NCBI GenBank assembly: GCA_014529385.2
Contig: CM043962.1
Coordinates: 121,543,970-121,607,969 of the forward strand
DNA from: Adiantum capillus-veneris
Taxonomy: Eukaryota; Streptophyta; Polypodiopsida; Polypodiales; Pteridaceae
DNA: 64,000 bases
Reading direction: 5' to 3'
The translations under genes were made by a program, and so were the position numbers. The stretch's first letter is position 1. The number at the start of each line of letters is the position of its first letter. Below, one piece after another: positions 33,183 to 45,370 of the stretch. The notes beneath the pieces were generated by a model that was not told the origin of the DNA, did not search any database, and saw nothing but the letters and a program-made list of their open reading frames with translations.

Positions 33183-34612
33183 ATATCAAAACTTTTGAGC
33201 AAGTTTTGCTCGATTATACCTAAAAGATGACCCTTGAAAAATATTAATTTCATATGGAATTATTCTATGGTTGGTGAGAATAAGAATTTACACAAAAGTT
33301 ACATATAGCCACTAAAGTGGCTTATGTTCACACATCCCTAGTGTTAACTCGAGAGATTCGAGAGAAGACTAGAAGTTAGGCCACAAAAGACACTAAATAA
33401 GCTTGCAAGACAAATGTACAATGGAAGTATCTAAATTATTTTTCTACCTAGAATCATATGCCATTGTTTAGATCCAGTACCAAGTTCACAAATAGGTTCT
33501 AGAATATTAGCTCAATTGAGTCAGCCCTCCTCTCTAAGTGACACACAAATGGTGGGAGGGCATCAAGAATGGGCCTCAAGTTCGGGAGCCACGGGTGAAA
33601 TTAAACCTGTATGTTTGGTACCCCTAATTTGTAAAATGCCACCATGAACACCCAAATTTACATTGGTCTACATTTATGACATGAAGCCTCTTTCCATATA
33701 TTTCAAAACGGGTGCATGGGTAAAGTGTTTACAGCATCGGGTCACCAACAAGGGTGATGTTCCTAGTTCAAGTTGAGGAGGGTCGAGGAACTGTGTGTAT
33801 CATGTAAATTATAGATCTACCTTGAACTTACACAATTGCATTGGAAAATCCTCATGCTCTCAACAATTGAACACCTCCCGAGAAGCCCGAGTGAGACAAG
33901 TTACCCACACTTTTGTTAACAACCAATTTGCTTTATGTAATACTCAGCTAATAGGCGAGTGAGCTACAGAGATCAAATCTAGAAAAGAATTATGAAAATG
34001 AATGTGATTCTCTAGCAACTGACATAATGCAAAGTGTGCATCCTTCGATAGGAATTGATGCCCATCTCCACCTCTAAGTCTATCATTAGAAGTCATTAGA
34101 AGGGCTTGATTTTTTTTTGCCATAATCACAATTGTGAGTGGAGAAGTTATATTATCTAGAAAATAACACAATTGCCCTCAAGTACAGCATGTGCCTTGAG
34201 GTGTCAACAATTCCATAGTGCATGAGCCCAATCCCAAAGAAAACCAAAGCATGTTATGGTAAACCTAGACAGCTTAGTACATGGTGCCATTCTTTATCTC
34301 TACCAAGTGCCTCTCTATAGGGATGGGTGATAAAGTAAGGTATATGCAATGGAAGGGACTACCTTGAGATGTCCATCTAATTTAGATAACACTGATACCC
34401 TAAAACATTGAAGCTAGGAAAGTATTATATAAAATAGGAGTCTCGTCTAATCTTCATGTACCTTCAAAAATCTAGTTTGACCTAAACAAATGCTTGTGCA
34501 TAGATTTTTTTCTACTATTGCTCACCAAAAATGGTATATATTCTTTATCAAGCATGTCGCTAAGTTATAGGATTTGACTTGTGATTTTTATGGTATTTTG
34601 TCATTAGAAGGG
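33183..34612. repeat. Duplicated non-coding segment S, copy 1
   Basis: Starts ATATCAAAACTTTTGAGC and ends GTCATTAGAAGGGC. It aligns in the same orientation with 45371-46705, with point differences and several indels. It carries a tRNA-like stretch near 33710-33780 that could be a SINE head (weak). No coding frame. The two copies bracket the E/F cluster, but the ends are not TG..CA, so they are not LTRs. Confidence 0.75.
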
Positions 34613-36415
34613 CATGTATAGAGTAAACCAAGCCAATACTGGCTCCTCGCATAATGACTAGCAAACCACAAAGCATGTGTGGAAAGATTGCTCTTTAAGC
34701 AGTACGTGACATCCACTTTCTCTCAAATGTCTCATTGAGATCAGATTGTGTCTCAACTAATGAACATATTGCACATAAATATGTGTGTATGATGTGTTGT
34801 TGGGCAATGTCAAACATACGTCTCATTCACAATCTATGTCACACGCTAAACCATCAGTATGTCGCACACAATCAAGTCTCCTACTAGAAAAACTACCACT
34901 ACCAAACCACTCATGACATGGTGTGACATGGAAAGTACCATTTCCACTATAAAGAAAGTATGCGATCCATAAACATATCTGCAAGAGGTATACTTGAGGC
35001 AAACATGGCATCACCTTCACTTGCATATACTGGAAGTGAAACTACCTCTCTAACATGTGTCAAAATTGCATTTGAATCTTTGTTACATCTACGCCCTTGC
35101 CTCATGCATCTAAACCAAGGACATCTAATATGCCATGTGTGATCACAATTCCAACATCTCAAGTGTCAACACAAACGAGACCGCTGTCTCACATGAGTCA
35201 TTGTCATAGACTTAAAACTATCACACATGTCAACTACCATAAGTGAATCTATGGCTCTACAACATGTACAAGGGTAATGTGCATAAACTAATGCCAAAGA
35301 TAAGTGCACCAAACTTGGAACAAAATGAGATCCATGTGCGGAGAAAACACTCTCAAAAGAGCTCACCAACACTCATAATGCTCAAGCGCATCAATGCATA
35401 GAATCTCTTATAGTACTGTAACCACAATGTGCTCTACAATCATCATCATCATGATGCAAGTCTCAACTGCCTAAAGTACATATAACTTGTAGAGCGAGTG
35501 GGAGAACTACTCCACCACTGCCAAAGCTCAAATCCGGCTACCTAAAATGCGTAGCCACTATGAGCCAAATACTCTCACAATGTGATTCAAAGACACTACG
35601 AAAAAGAAACCAATGAGTGCCAAAAGGCAATCAAAATGTGATTACAAACCATGCGCATGAACACACAAAATCGCGAAAGAATCTGGCAGAGTTCTAGCAG
35701 GGTTCCGCCTACCTGAGAGTAATAACCATGTGCATGAACACACAAAATTGCAAAATAATCCGGCAGAGTTCTAGAATTATTCCGGCTATCTGACTCTAAT
35801 AACTATACATGCCATAAATATGCTCAAGACCATGAAAAAAACATGCACAAAATCAGCACTCAAGCATACATGAGCTGCACCAGCATCTTTACAATCCGAG
35901 CAACCTGTGACGAATCGGCTCTCAAAGCTTGAGAGTCCACAAGAGTGCATACATCCACCAGATGCTCTCAACTTATTTTCAAAATTTTACTTAAATTTTT
36001 AGTCCACACTCTCTTCATGGAAAGAAAACCATAGATATACAAAACAAGAGAACAACCAAGCTCAATATGAGCTCTGTGGATGTAGCAAATCACCACATTA
36101 GGCATACATGACCTGCAACTTTCAGAACACCCTACAACCAATCAGCCAATATCTCTCAAACCGTTTAGAATTTGAGAAAATTCCTTTAGCAAATTTTTAG
36201 ATCTCAAAAAAACAACCAAGAATAGTAGGAATATTGGGAATAAAATGGGTTGCTTTTACATGTTGAAATAGATCTTTGTAAAAATCTAATGTTGTCTATC
36301 CTCCGAGCTGCAAGCAGTTTGACAAACATATAGCAAAATTGGTGTGAAACTTGGCAAAACTTTCAACTAAAAATCTATAGACCATGACTTTTCAGTGAGA
36401 TGTGTGGGAACTAAG
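34613..36415 (-). mobile_element. Fragment E2 of the E copia family
   Basis: Closely matches 37850-39632, the interior of E, in the same orientation, starting ATGTATAGAGTAAACC. On the - strand it keeps a gag tail with a zinc-knuckle relic (RCWNCDHTWHIRC, about 35160-35120) and a protease relic (GTFHVTPCHEWF, about 34930). No LTR, RT or integrase is attached. Upstream (higher coordinates) is the long leader with stops in all frames. Confidence 0.8.
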
Positions 36416-36884
36416 CCCCCCGCCCCATTTCCCCGAGGTTTCTAGTAGCTAGGCAAGTAAGCAATAGAAATAGTCTAGTAAAGTTCATATATTGTTTTAA
36501 ATTAGGCTCAAAAGAAATACTAGGCGATATCAATCATGCTACATCAAATGTCATCATGAGTCTACTCAAATCAAATCCTCAATTTGAAAGTATGCATATT
36601 GTACCAAAATAGTAATAAGACTCGAATATTTTTACGTAGTCAAAAAGTATGCCTATCATACCAAAATAGTAAGTAAGACCATTATTCTTAGGTAGTAAAA
36701 AAAGCAACCATGATAAACATGGGCTTTGAGAATTCCATACTAGAGATGGTTAGTATGTGTACTTTCTCACTATCAATCTTGAAAAGAGTACCTCTAAGTA
36801 TGTGTACTTTCTCACTATCAATCTTGAAAATAGTACCTCTAAGTAGTCATATATTGCCATCAACAAGGCTTTTAGCCCTTGTAC
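36416..36884. other. Non-coding spacer with a 45-bp tandem repeat
   Basis: A 45-bp unit with ACTTTCTCACTATCAATC occurs twice, at 36752-36796 and 36797-36841, with one difference. The last five bases, TGTAC, are the left target duplication of E. Confidence 0.7.
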
Positions 36885-36920
36885 TGTTAGTGTGAAAATG
36901 TGGTGCACTTACACCGTATT

Positions 36921-36957
<37 letters not shown>

Positions 36958-37110
36958 CAGAAGATGTTGGCGGAGCAACTCACAACACTGTGTTTGTGAG
37001 AGCCTCGTATTCTTCTATAAAGTAAAGAATAATGTATGTACAAGTGATGGGCGGTCAAACACGTTGGCTCATCTAACTGAGGTAAGAGGCACACCGCCTT
37101 TACCCCAAAA
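36885..37110 (-). repeat. 3' LTR of E
   Basis: Read on the - strand it starts TTTTGGGGTAAAGGC (TGTTGGGG expected) and ends CACACTAACA. It includes a (CT)n tract at about 36921-36957. AAGTGGGAGAG just upstream is the polypurine tract (37111-37124). Confidence 0.85.
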
Positions 37111-37124
37111 CTCTCCCACTTAAA

Positions 37125-39891
37125 GGCAAATGTGCCAATAAGTGGTACTACTATAGGACCTAGTAGTATGTACAAGAGGTATAGCAAGGAATCTTATATC
37201 AATTACCTATACCTATTGGATTTGTCAAAGTTAATGCATGCCGTTGTACATTCTCTAGCGATTTGCAAAAGTATATATCCCTACTAAAATGAACATTCAT
37301 ACCCTACAGGAATCGTGTAATGACCTACACTGCTCCATGATGCATCATGCTGGTGTTAGTCATTGCAAGATTGACAACCCCAAACGCAAACGCTTCTACT
37401 ATAGTGGCTATGTCGGATCTCGACACTAGTAGGCCCTACATGAGACACTCGAGTGCTGACAAAATGTACAAAAACTTGGTTGTCCTAGCTTCACCTATGC
37501 TACTTACATGCACTGCATCAACAAGACTACGCATCATGTATGGATGTGTCATCTCCAACACTAGAATGGCTATGTCCCTCTCACCCATAGGCAGAATTGT
37601 GTGTCTTCGCATCAACTCATCAGCCTCACATAAGCATATCAAAGAACTCTGTATCCGTGGTAGGAGACATCTTTGTCCTAAGAGGATCAGTTTGATGTGT
37701 CTCGTTAGAGCATGGACGCTTTAACTATGCATCTACAAACATGTCATGCACAACACTCTAGAGCTCATCTGCAAAAGATATGTGTCTAGTCTCTCACTGA
37801 CATGACCGTAATGTAATCAAGACTATGTCGTCTTGCACCTCAGATACATGTATAGAGTAAACCAAGCCACTACTAGCTCCTCTCATAATGACTAGCAAAC
37901 CACAATGCATGTGTGAAAAGATTTCTCTCTAATCAGTACGTGAAATCCACTTTCTCTCAAATGTCTCATCGATATCAGATTGTGTCTCAACTAATGAACA
38001 TATTGCACATAAGGAAGTGTGTATGATGTGTTGTTGGGCAATGACAAGCATATGTCTCATGCACAATCTATGTCACACGCTAAACCATCACTATACCGCA
38101 CACAATCAAGTCTCCCACTAGAAAAACTACCACTACCAAACCACTCACGACATGGTGTGACATGGAAAGTACCATTTCCACTATAAAGAAAGTATGTGAT
38201 CCATAAACATATCTGCAAGAGGTATACTTGAGGCAAACATGGCATCACCTTCACTGGCATATATTGGTAGTGAAACTACCTCTCTAACATGTGTCAAATT
38301 TGCATTTGAATCTTTGATACATCTACGCCCTTGCCTCGTGCATCTAAACCAAGGACACCTAATATGCCATGTGTGACCACAATTCCAACATCTCAAGTGT
38401 CAACACAAACGAGACCGCTGTCTCACATGAGTCATCGTCATAGACCTAAAACTATCACACATATCAACTACCATAAGTGAATCTATGGCTCTACAACATG
38501 TACAAGGGTAATGTGCATAAACTAATGCCAAAGAGAAGTGCCCAAACTTGGAACAAAATGAGATCCATGTGGGGAGAAAACACTCTCAAAGAGCTCACCA
38601 ACACTCATAATGCTCAAGCGCATCAATGCATAGAATCTCTTGTAGTACTGTAACCCCAATGTGCTCTACAATCATCATCATGATGCAAGTCTCAACTTCC
38701 TAAAGTATATATAGCTTGTAGAGCGAGTGGGAGAACTATTCAACCACTGCCAAAGCTCAAATCCGGCTACCTAAAATGCGTAGCCACTATGAGCCAAATT
38801 CTCTCACAATGTGATTCCAAAACACCATGAAAAAGAAACCAATGAGTGCCAAAAGGCAATCAAAATGTGATTACAAACCATGCACATGAACACACAAAAT
38901 CGCAAAAGAATCTGGCAGAGTTCTAGCAGGGTTCCGGCTATCTGACTGTAATAACCATGTGCATGAACACACAAAATTGCAAAATAATCCGGCAGAGTTC
39001 TAGAATTATTCCGGCTATCTGACTCTAATAACCATACATGCCATAAATATGCTCAAGACCATGAAAAAAATATGCACAAAATCTGCACTCAAGCATGCAT
39101 GAGCTGCACCAGCATCCTTACAATCCAAGCAACTTGTGACAATCGGCTCTCAAAGCTTGAGAGTCCACAAGAGTGCATACATCCACGAGATGCTCTCAAC
39201 TTATTTACTTAAATTTTTAGTCCACACTCTCTTCATTGAAAGAAAACCATAAATGCACAAAACAAGAGAACAACCAAGCTCAATATGAGCTCTCTGGATA
39301 TAGCAAATCACCACATTAGGCATACATGACCTGCAACTTTAAGAACACCCTACAGCCAATCAGCCGATATCTCTCAAACCGTTTAGAATTGGAGAAAATT
39401 CCTTCAACAAACTTTTAGATCTCAAAAGAACAGCCAAGAATAGTAGAATATTGGGCATAGGATGGGTTGCTTTTACAGGTTGAAATAGATTTTTGTAAAA
39501 ATCTAATGATGTCTATCCTCCGAGCTGCAAGCAGTTTGACAAACGTATAGCAAAACCGGTGTGAAACTTGGCAAAACTTTTAACTAGAAAGTTGTAGACC
39601 ATGAATTTTCGTGTGATGTGTGGGTAATAAGCTGAAAATTGACTTTTTATGCAGTCCAATTTTTGTTGCAAAACAGTGCTACGCACACCATTTTTAGAGA
39701 AACACCTTCACCTACACACTATTTTTTGAGCTTCCACAAGAGCATACATCACTCTCAGTTGAACTCACAATCTCCCATTGCATTCTCACAAAGATTCCAA
39801 GCTTTCTTGATCTCTCCACTGTCGGGAGTGAGCAAGCTATAACCTTGAAGCTCTCAACACCACCATTTTCCCCGCCCGCTACTGCCATGCA
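37125..39891 (-). pseudogene. E interior: leader, gag-tail and protease relics
   Basis: On the - strand a zinc-knuckle relic RCWNCGHTWHIRCPWFRC lies near 38395-38345; CCHC spacing is short by two residues between His and the last Cys. The protease relic GTFHVTPCREWFGSG lies near 38170 with YSGNG where DSGA is expected. A weak integrase-start remnant follows. From there to the polypurine tract there is no RT or integrase core. Higher coordinates are a roughly 1.2-kb leader. The same relics are in E2. Confidence 0.75.
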
Positions 39892-39902
39892 CTCTGATAC
39901 CA
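39892..39902 (-). other. Primer binding site of E
   Basis: TGGTATCAGAG on the - strand, two bases after the LTR end CTTACA. Complementary to initiator tRNA-Met. Confidence 0.9.
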
Positions 39903-39904
39903 AT

Positions 39905-40071
<167 letters not shown>

Positions 40072-40297
40072 TGTTACCATATACATGTGGTAGTGATGTG
40101 TGTGAACACACTAGGACCACTGGGGCATTTTTTCCCTCTTTAGGAGGTTTTTCCCCCAAGCATTGTATATACGCCCATCACTCTAGGGCTATCTATCTTT
40201 CCATTGCACACTAAGTAACACACTCTCTATTGTGTGCCTTGAGCTTCCTTCGTCTTCTTCAAGCTGTGTGTGTTTCTCTGCAACCCTAATTTCAACA
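40072..40297 (+). repeat. 5' LTR of F
   Basis: 226 bp, TG to CA. It includes GTATATACG as a possible TATA region near 40165. Confidence 0.94.
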
Positions 40298-40299
40298 AT

Positions 40300-40311
40300 T
40301 GGTATCAGAGC
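40300..40311 (+). other. Primer binding site of F
   Basis: TGGTATCAGAGC, two bases after the LTR; initiator tRNA-Met type. Confidence 0.93.
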
Positions 40312-40629
40312 AGGTTACGTCCTCCCGGCTTAGTCGCTAGCTGCTCCAGCAGACGCCTGCTCACTTTCTCCGATTACAGTGAATTTTTTGGGAGAGCTCG
40401 TAGAGCTTAGTCTGCTCAGATTTCTGATTCGGGCTCATTTCGGCTTCCGTTTTCACTATAGGCAGGTATGCACAGGCAAATTTGTCATTTTGTTCAGAAT
40501 TTCCGTTAGTGCCGATTTCTGCATAACAGGTGCCTTACAGTCTTCTACGGTTTGTGCTATATAGCACGTGTTGTTCCCGCTCCGTTTCTCCATTTTTTGA
40601 GCAGCTTCCACATAGGTGCAGCTTTTGCC

Positions 40630-41600
40630 ATGGCTGACAACAACACAGATGTCTTCAAGATGGTTGTTGTTGAGGATAGGTTGGATGGGGACAATTACCC
40701 TATGTGGGCTTATATGATACAACACGTTCTTGTGTCAAAGGGCATCTGGAATATAGTGCAGGCCATTGATGTACGTCCTGGTTATGAGGATGTAGGCGAT
40801 GTTGAGGATGTTGCAGGTCTTGCTGCAAGGATTGCTGCTATTAGAGTTGTTTTGTCTACGGTAGAACAAGCTCATTGGGATGTAAAGTATGCGTAGGCTC
40901 ATGCATTGATTGTGTTGTCTGTGAAGTGTACCATTGTTCCTCACATCCGTTCAACGAAATTTGCAAAAGAGGCTTGGGATATTTAGGTTGGTCTTTACGC
41001 AAGTCGCAATCAGGCTAAAATTGCGTTGCTACGTAAAGAGCTAGAGTCGAAGATTATGCATGAGGAAGATGATATGGACACTTTTCTTGCCGGTGTCAAG
41101 GATCTCAATGAGAAACTTATTTTTGCAGGTGAAGTCATTTCAGACAGTTCCCTTGTGCAGACTGTTCTTAATGCCTTACCAGATTCTTACCAGACTTTTG
41201 CTAGTACTTGGAGACTTATGACCCAAGGAAATCCAGAAGTTGTCAAGTTTGATGCATTATGCACATTGCTGTTGCAAGAGTCACTTTCTAGAAAAAACAG
41301 GACTAGACAACGTGCAGTTGAACAACCTTTTATTGCTTCTCAAAGAAAGGGTGGTAACAGCAATGTAGCCACTTCTTATGGTTCTGCTGCGAGTGGCAAA
41401 ACTTCTGTTCCTAATGCTTCTGCTAGCAGCACTTCGTCTGGCAATTCTGGTGATAAGGGAAAAAAGAAGATGTGTTGCCTTTAATGATCACTTCATCAAG
41501 CAGTGTCCTAAGTTGAAGGCAAAAGAGGCTAAGAAGAAAGAGGGTGGTTCCACTGCAAATGCAGGTTCCACTACAAATGCAGCCACTGTTTAGTCTTCTG
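40630..41600 (+). pseudogene. F gag (broken)
   Basis: Starts MADNNTDVFKMVVVEDRLDG with the copia gag motif DNYPMWAYMIQHVL. In-frame TAG stops are at about 40894 and 40985. The body continues with ALLRKELESKIM and VQTVLNALPDSYQTF. After a frameshift at about 41470 the zinc knuckle reads CVAFNDHFIKQC: the second Cys is Phe and the Gly before His is lost. A Lys/Ala/Thr-rich tail follows. Confidence 0.9.
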
Positions 41601-42933
41601 TAAAAGGAGATTGTAATGCTGATGTTGATGCAGAATGGGCTTTTAGCGTAGAGTGCACTTACAATCCTGTTGTCCATGATGCATGTTTGTCATTTGCTGC
41701 AGATTCACATGTGTGGTATTTTGACAGTGGTGCTACAAAACACATTACCTCACATTGTGAATTGTTCACCTCTCTCAAGTCTGTCCCTCATGAGAATTCA
41801 GTCACTTGTGCCAACAATGCCTCTTATCCGGTTCAAGGAGTTGAAAAGATTGTGCTTACTGCTGCTAATGGCAGTTCTTTCACACTTGTTGATGCACTTT
41901 ATGTTCTTGGGATCAAGAAGAATCTCTTGTCTGTATCCGCACTTGCTAGACTTGGACTTGTAGTCAACTTTGTGGATGACAAATGTACAGTTCATGATCT
42001 CAGTTTTGGTGATGAAATTGTTGCACTTGGATTTTTGTGCCGTGGGCTGTATAAGCTCACTTTGTATGACAAGTGTGGACAAAATTTTGCAAATGTTGTT
42101 GCAGATTCAAGGGCTATTTTAGATGCAAAACTTTGGCATTCACGTTTTGGTCATCTGAATTTTTCCAGTTTGCTACGTTTGCAGAAATTTGATATGGTTG
42201 CTTCTTTGCCGCCTCTTGAAGCACCTATCAAACATGTTTGTGAAGGGTGTATTTTGGGTAAGATGCGGCGTTCTAAGTTTCCAAAGGATGGTTCAATTCG
42301 GGCCACATGCAAGTTGCAGCTTGTGCATAGTGATGTTTGTGGGCACATGCAAACTTCGTCCTTGGGCCATTACCTTTACTTCGTGATTTTCATTGATGAT
42401 TACTCCAGGCATGCATGTGTATTTCCGCTTAAATCGAAGTCCGAAGTTTTTATGTGCTTCAAACAATTTTTGGCTATGGCTAAAAATGTCTCGAAATGTA
42501 CTATGGGCACCCTCCGTTCCGATTGAGGGGGGGAGTATATGTCTCATAATTCAATGCATTTCCGGCTAGTCATGGGATAAAACACCAATGTACAATGCCT
42601 TATACACCTCAGCAAAATGGTGTTGCTGAGAGGAAAAACAGGTCACCTACGGAAATGGCACGATGTATGGTCAAAAGTCAAGCTTTGCCGCATTCTTTTT
42701 GGCTTGAGGCCAGCATGTGTGCCACTTATGTACTAAAAAGGTGTCCTACGAAAGCTTTGCATTCTATTACTCCATATGAAGCATGGCATGATAGAAAGCC
42801 TTCTATTGAGCACATGCATGTTTTTGACTGTTTGACATATGCTTTGGTGCCACAAACACAGCGCAGAAAATTGGATGGTAAGGCTGTCAAATGTATTTTT
42901 TTTGGTTATGGTTGCCATGCAATCAGAATATGA
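41601..42933 (+). pseudogene. F protease and integrase (broken)
   Basis: Protease WYFDSGATKHITS with an intact DSG. Zinc region LWHSRFGHLNF and CEGCILGK. Integrase core VHSDVCGHM and TLRSD; the codon after that Asp is TGA where Asn is expected, followed by GGEY-like sequence in a shifted frame. NGVAERKNR supplies the third catalytic residue at about 42620. The frame ends at CIFFGYG (about 42910), where the integrase tail is deleted and RT begins within a few codons. Confidence 0.92.
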
Positions 42934-44404
42934 TGCACTTATAGAAAATGACACATGGACTTTATATGATTTGCCTCCTGGCACAAAAGGCCATTGGTAC
43001 GAAGTGGGTTTATAAGTTGAAACGCAAGCCCGATGGTGAGATCGATCACCATAAGGCTCGACTTGTTGCAAGGGTTATGCACAACAAAAAGCAATAGGTT
43101 ATGAAGAGACTTTTGCTCCCACTTGTCGTATGACTATTGTGCGTTTTCTATGTGCATTGGCAGCTCATTTTGGTTTGTATGTACATCAATCAGACATTGT
43201 TAGTGCTTTCTTAAATGGTGACATATTTGAGGAAGTTTATGTAGCGCAGCCTCGCGGTTTTGTCATAAAAGGACAAGAGGACAAAGTGTGCAGATGTAAG
43301 AAAGCTTTGTATGGGTTGAAGCAATCTCCTCGTGCTTGGTATGAGAAATCTGACACTCATTTGGTCAAACGAGGCTTTCATAAGAGTCCAACAGAAAGCA
43401 CATTTTATGTAAAGCGTGCGGGTGATGTAATTCTCATTGTGGTTCTTTATGTCGATGATTTGTTGATCACTGAACCAAATGAGAGACATATTGCTGAATT
43501 TAAGGCTGATTTGAATGCTACTTCCAAGATGAAAGATTTGGGGCTGTTGCATCATTACTTGGATATACAGTTTAAGCAGTGTGATGGTGGTATTGCCTTG
43601 TGTCAGAAAAGTTACATAGAGACATTGCTATGTAAGTTTGAACTTGAGGATTGCAAATCTATTGCCACTCCCATGGAAACAGGTTTGAAGTTGAGTCTAC
43701 ATGATGCTGGCGATCCTGCTGATGTCATCCTTTATCAAAATGCTGTTGGCTGCCTCATTTATGTATACAACACGAGGCCAGATATTCAGTTTGCAGTCTC
43801 ACAGGTCAGCAGATTTATGCATAGCCCAGGATCTAAGCATTGGCAGGTTGTCAAGAGGATTTTCCACTACCTTAGTGGCACTTTACATCTTGGCTTGTTT
43901 TATCCCAAGGGGGGATCATTGCCGCCAGACTTACATGCTTTTTTGGACTCAGATTGGGCTGGTTGTTTTGACACACAGGTGTCCACGAGTGGTTTTTGTT
44001 TCATGCTTGGCAGTTCATGTATATCATGGTTGAGCAAGAAGCAACCTACTGTGGCCACTTTGAGTTGTGAGGCTAAGTACAAGGCAGCCTTCACAGCTAC
44101 GGTGGAGTGTGTGTGGCTCAGACGCCTTATGGCTGATTTGGGTGTTGGACAGGACAGTGCCAACACTATCTACACTGACAGTCAGAGTGCATTGGCAGTT
44201 GCGAGGAACCCAATTTTTCATGCTCGAACAAAGCACATTGAGGTGCATTACCACTATGTCAGGGAGAGGCTCTCAATAGGAGAGATCAGCTTGGCTTATG
44301 TGACAACATAGGACAACGTTGCAGATCTTTTCAAAAAGGCATTGTCTCGTGAGAAGCTTGAAACATTCCGCAAAGCTTTGGGCTTACTCCCCTTTGTGGA
44401 CTGA
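42913..44404 (+). pseudogene. F reverse transcriptase and RNase H
   Basis: After the deletion, AMQSEYDALIENDTWTLYDL opens RT. Two frameshifts near 42990 and 43070 precede a 393-aa open stretch with SDIVSAFLNGDIFEEVY, LYGLKQSPRAWYE, the catalytic LYVDDLLI (about 43450) and RNase H motifs LDSDWAG and YTDSQSALAV. The usual AEAEY is CEAKY here. A TAG at about 44309 precedes the conserved NVADLF end. Confidence 0.92.
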
Positions 44405-44468
44405 TCAGGTCCTCAGGGCATGGCACTTCCCTTTACTCATGTGCCAGCTCTCGTTCACCACATCACTA

Positions 44469-44479
44469 CAGGGGGGATT
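44469..44479 (+). other. Polypurine tract of F
   Basis: CAGGGGGGATT directly before the 3' LTR. Confidence 0.85.
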
Positions 44480-44707
44480 TGTTACCATATACATGTGGTA
44501 GTGATGTATGTGAACACACTAGGACAGTTGGGGCATTTTTTCCCTCTTTAGGAAGGTTTTTTCCCCTGAGCATTGTATATACGCCCATCACTCTAGGGCT
44601 ATCTATCCTTCCATTGCACACTAAGTAACACACTCTCTATTGTGTGCCTTGAGCTTCCTTCGTCTTCTCCAAGATGTGTGCGTTTCTCTGCAACCCTAAT
44701 TCCAATA
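44480..44707 (+). repeat. 3' LTR of F
   Basis: 228 bp, about 94% identical to the 5' LTR; its last CA has become TA. Confidence 0.94.
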
Positions 44708-44712
44708 GGGTG

Positions 44713-44836
44713 GAGCAAGTCACAACAATGTCTGAGAGAGCCCCTTATTTTTCTATCTAGTAAAGAATAAGGTGTGTACAAGTGATGGACGGTCAGACAC
44801 CACTTGGGCAAGAGACACGCTGCCTTCACCCCATCA
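44713..44836 (-). repeat. 5' LTR of E, proximal part
   Basis: Read on the - strand it starts TGATGGGGTGAAGGC and runs to TGCTCCACCC at the F junction. It matches the first half of the 3' LTR of E, including CATCACTTGTAC. Confidence 0.88.
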
Positions 44837-44841
44837 TGTAC

Positions 44842-45370
44842 CAAGTTTCTTTAATTAAAAAAGAAAACTAAAAAAGGGAAGTGAAGACTCTACAGTATGG
44901 GAATGAAGAGTTTATAAAGGCTTTAATCCAACATCAAGCATCTAGCCAAAGATTAGCCAACAATCCTCACGACTACTAGCAACCTGAACACTAGGTTTGT
45001 GTTTGAGCCATTTAAGTGGCTTGGGCCACAATAGTGACTTGGCACCTCATTCTACAAAATTTACTTTTAAGTCTACCTATTTTTTATGAAACCATGGAAA
45101 TAAGATATCAATGACGTCCTATTACATAGAGAAACATTTTGGTATATTACTTATCCCAAAAAAGTGCAATATGAAATAATGATGTTCTAAAAATAGTTGA
45201 AAACTACTAAATTGGCTTAAAATTTGATAGCATACATGTCTTTGACGTCTAAAAGGAGGTCGAGTCTTTTTCCTAAAAATAGTATATGCATAAATTCTTA
45301 TTGAATGCATGTCCAAGGATTTTTCAAAAAAGTTTCAATGTGCTTTGAAGGTTTTTTAGGGGGTCTACAT
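44842..45370. other. AT-rich spacer, no gene recognised
   Basis: Right flank of E, continuous with 36416-36884 before E arrived. No coding or RNA signal. Confidence 0.5.

Larger units (their letters stand above)
40072..44707 (+). mobile_element. Copia element F
   Basis: LTRs 40072-40297 and 44480-44707, TGTTACCATATACATG to CAACA (CAATA in the 3' copy). Target duplication GGGTG at 40067-40071 and 44708-44712. The LTRs differ at about 13 positions by eye (about 94% identical). gag, protease, integrase, RT and RNase H are present in copia order, with stops, shifts and an internal deletion. Confidence 0.94.

Noticed and set aside
33707-33780. A second tRNA-like SINE head in segment S
   Set aside because: Only a weak B-box-like AGTTCAAGTT and no convincing cloverleaf; noted inside the segment S entry only.
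34613-39632. The 1.8-kb direct repeats 34613-36415 and 37850-39632 as an LTR pair
   Set aside because: They contain gag and protease relics, lack TG..CA ends, and one lies between E's true LTRs.
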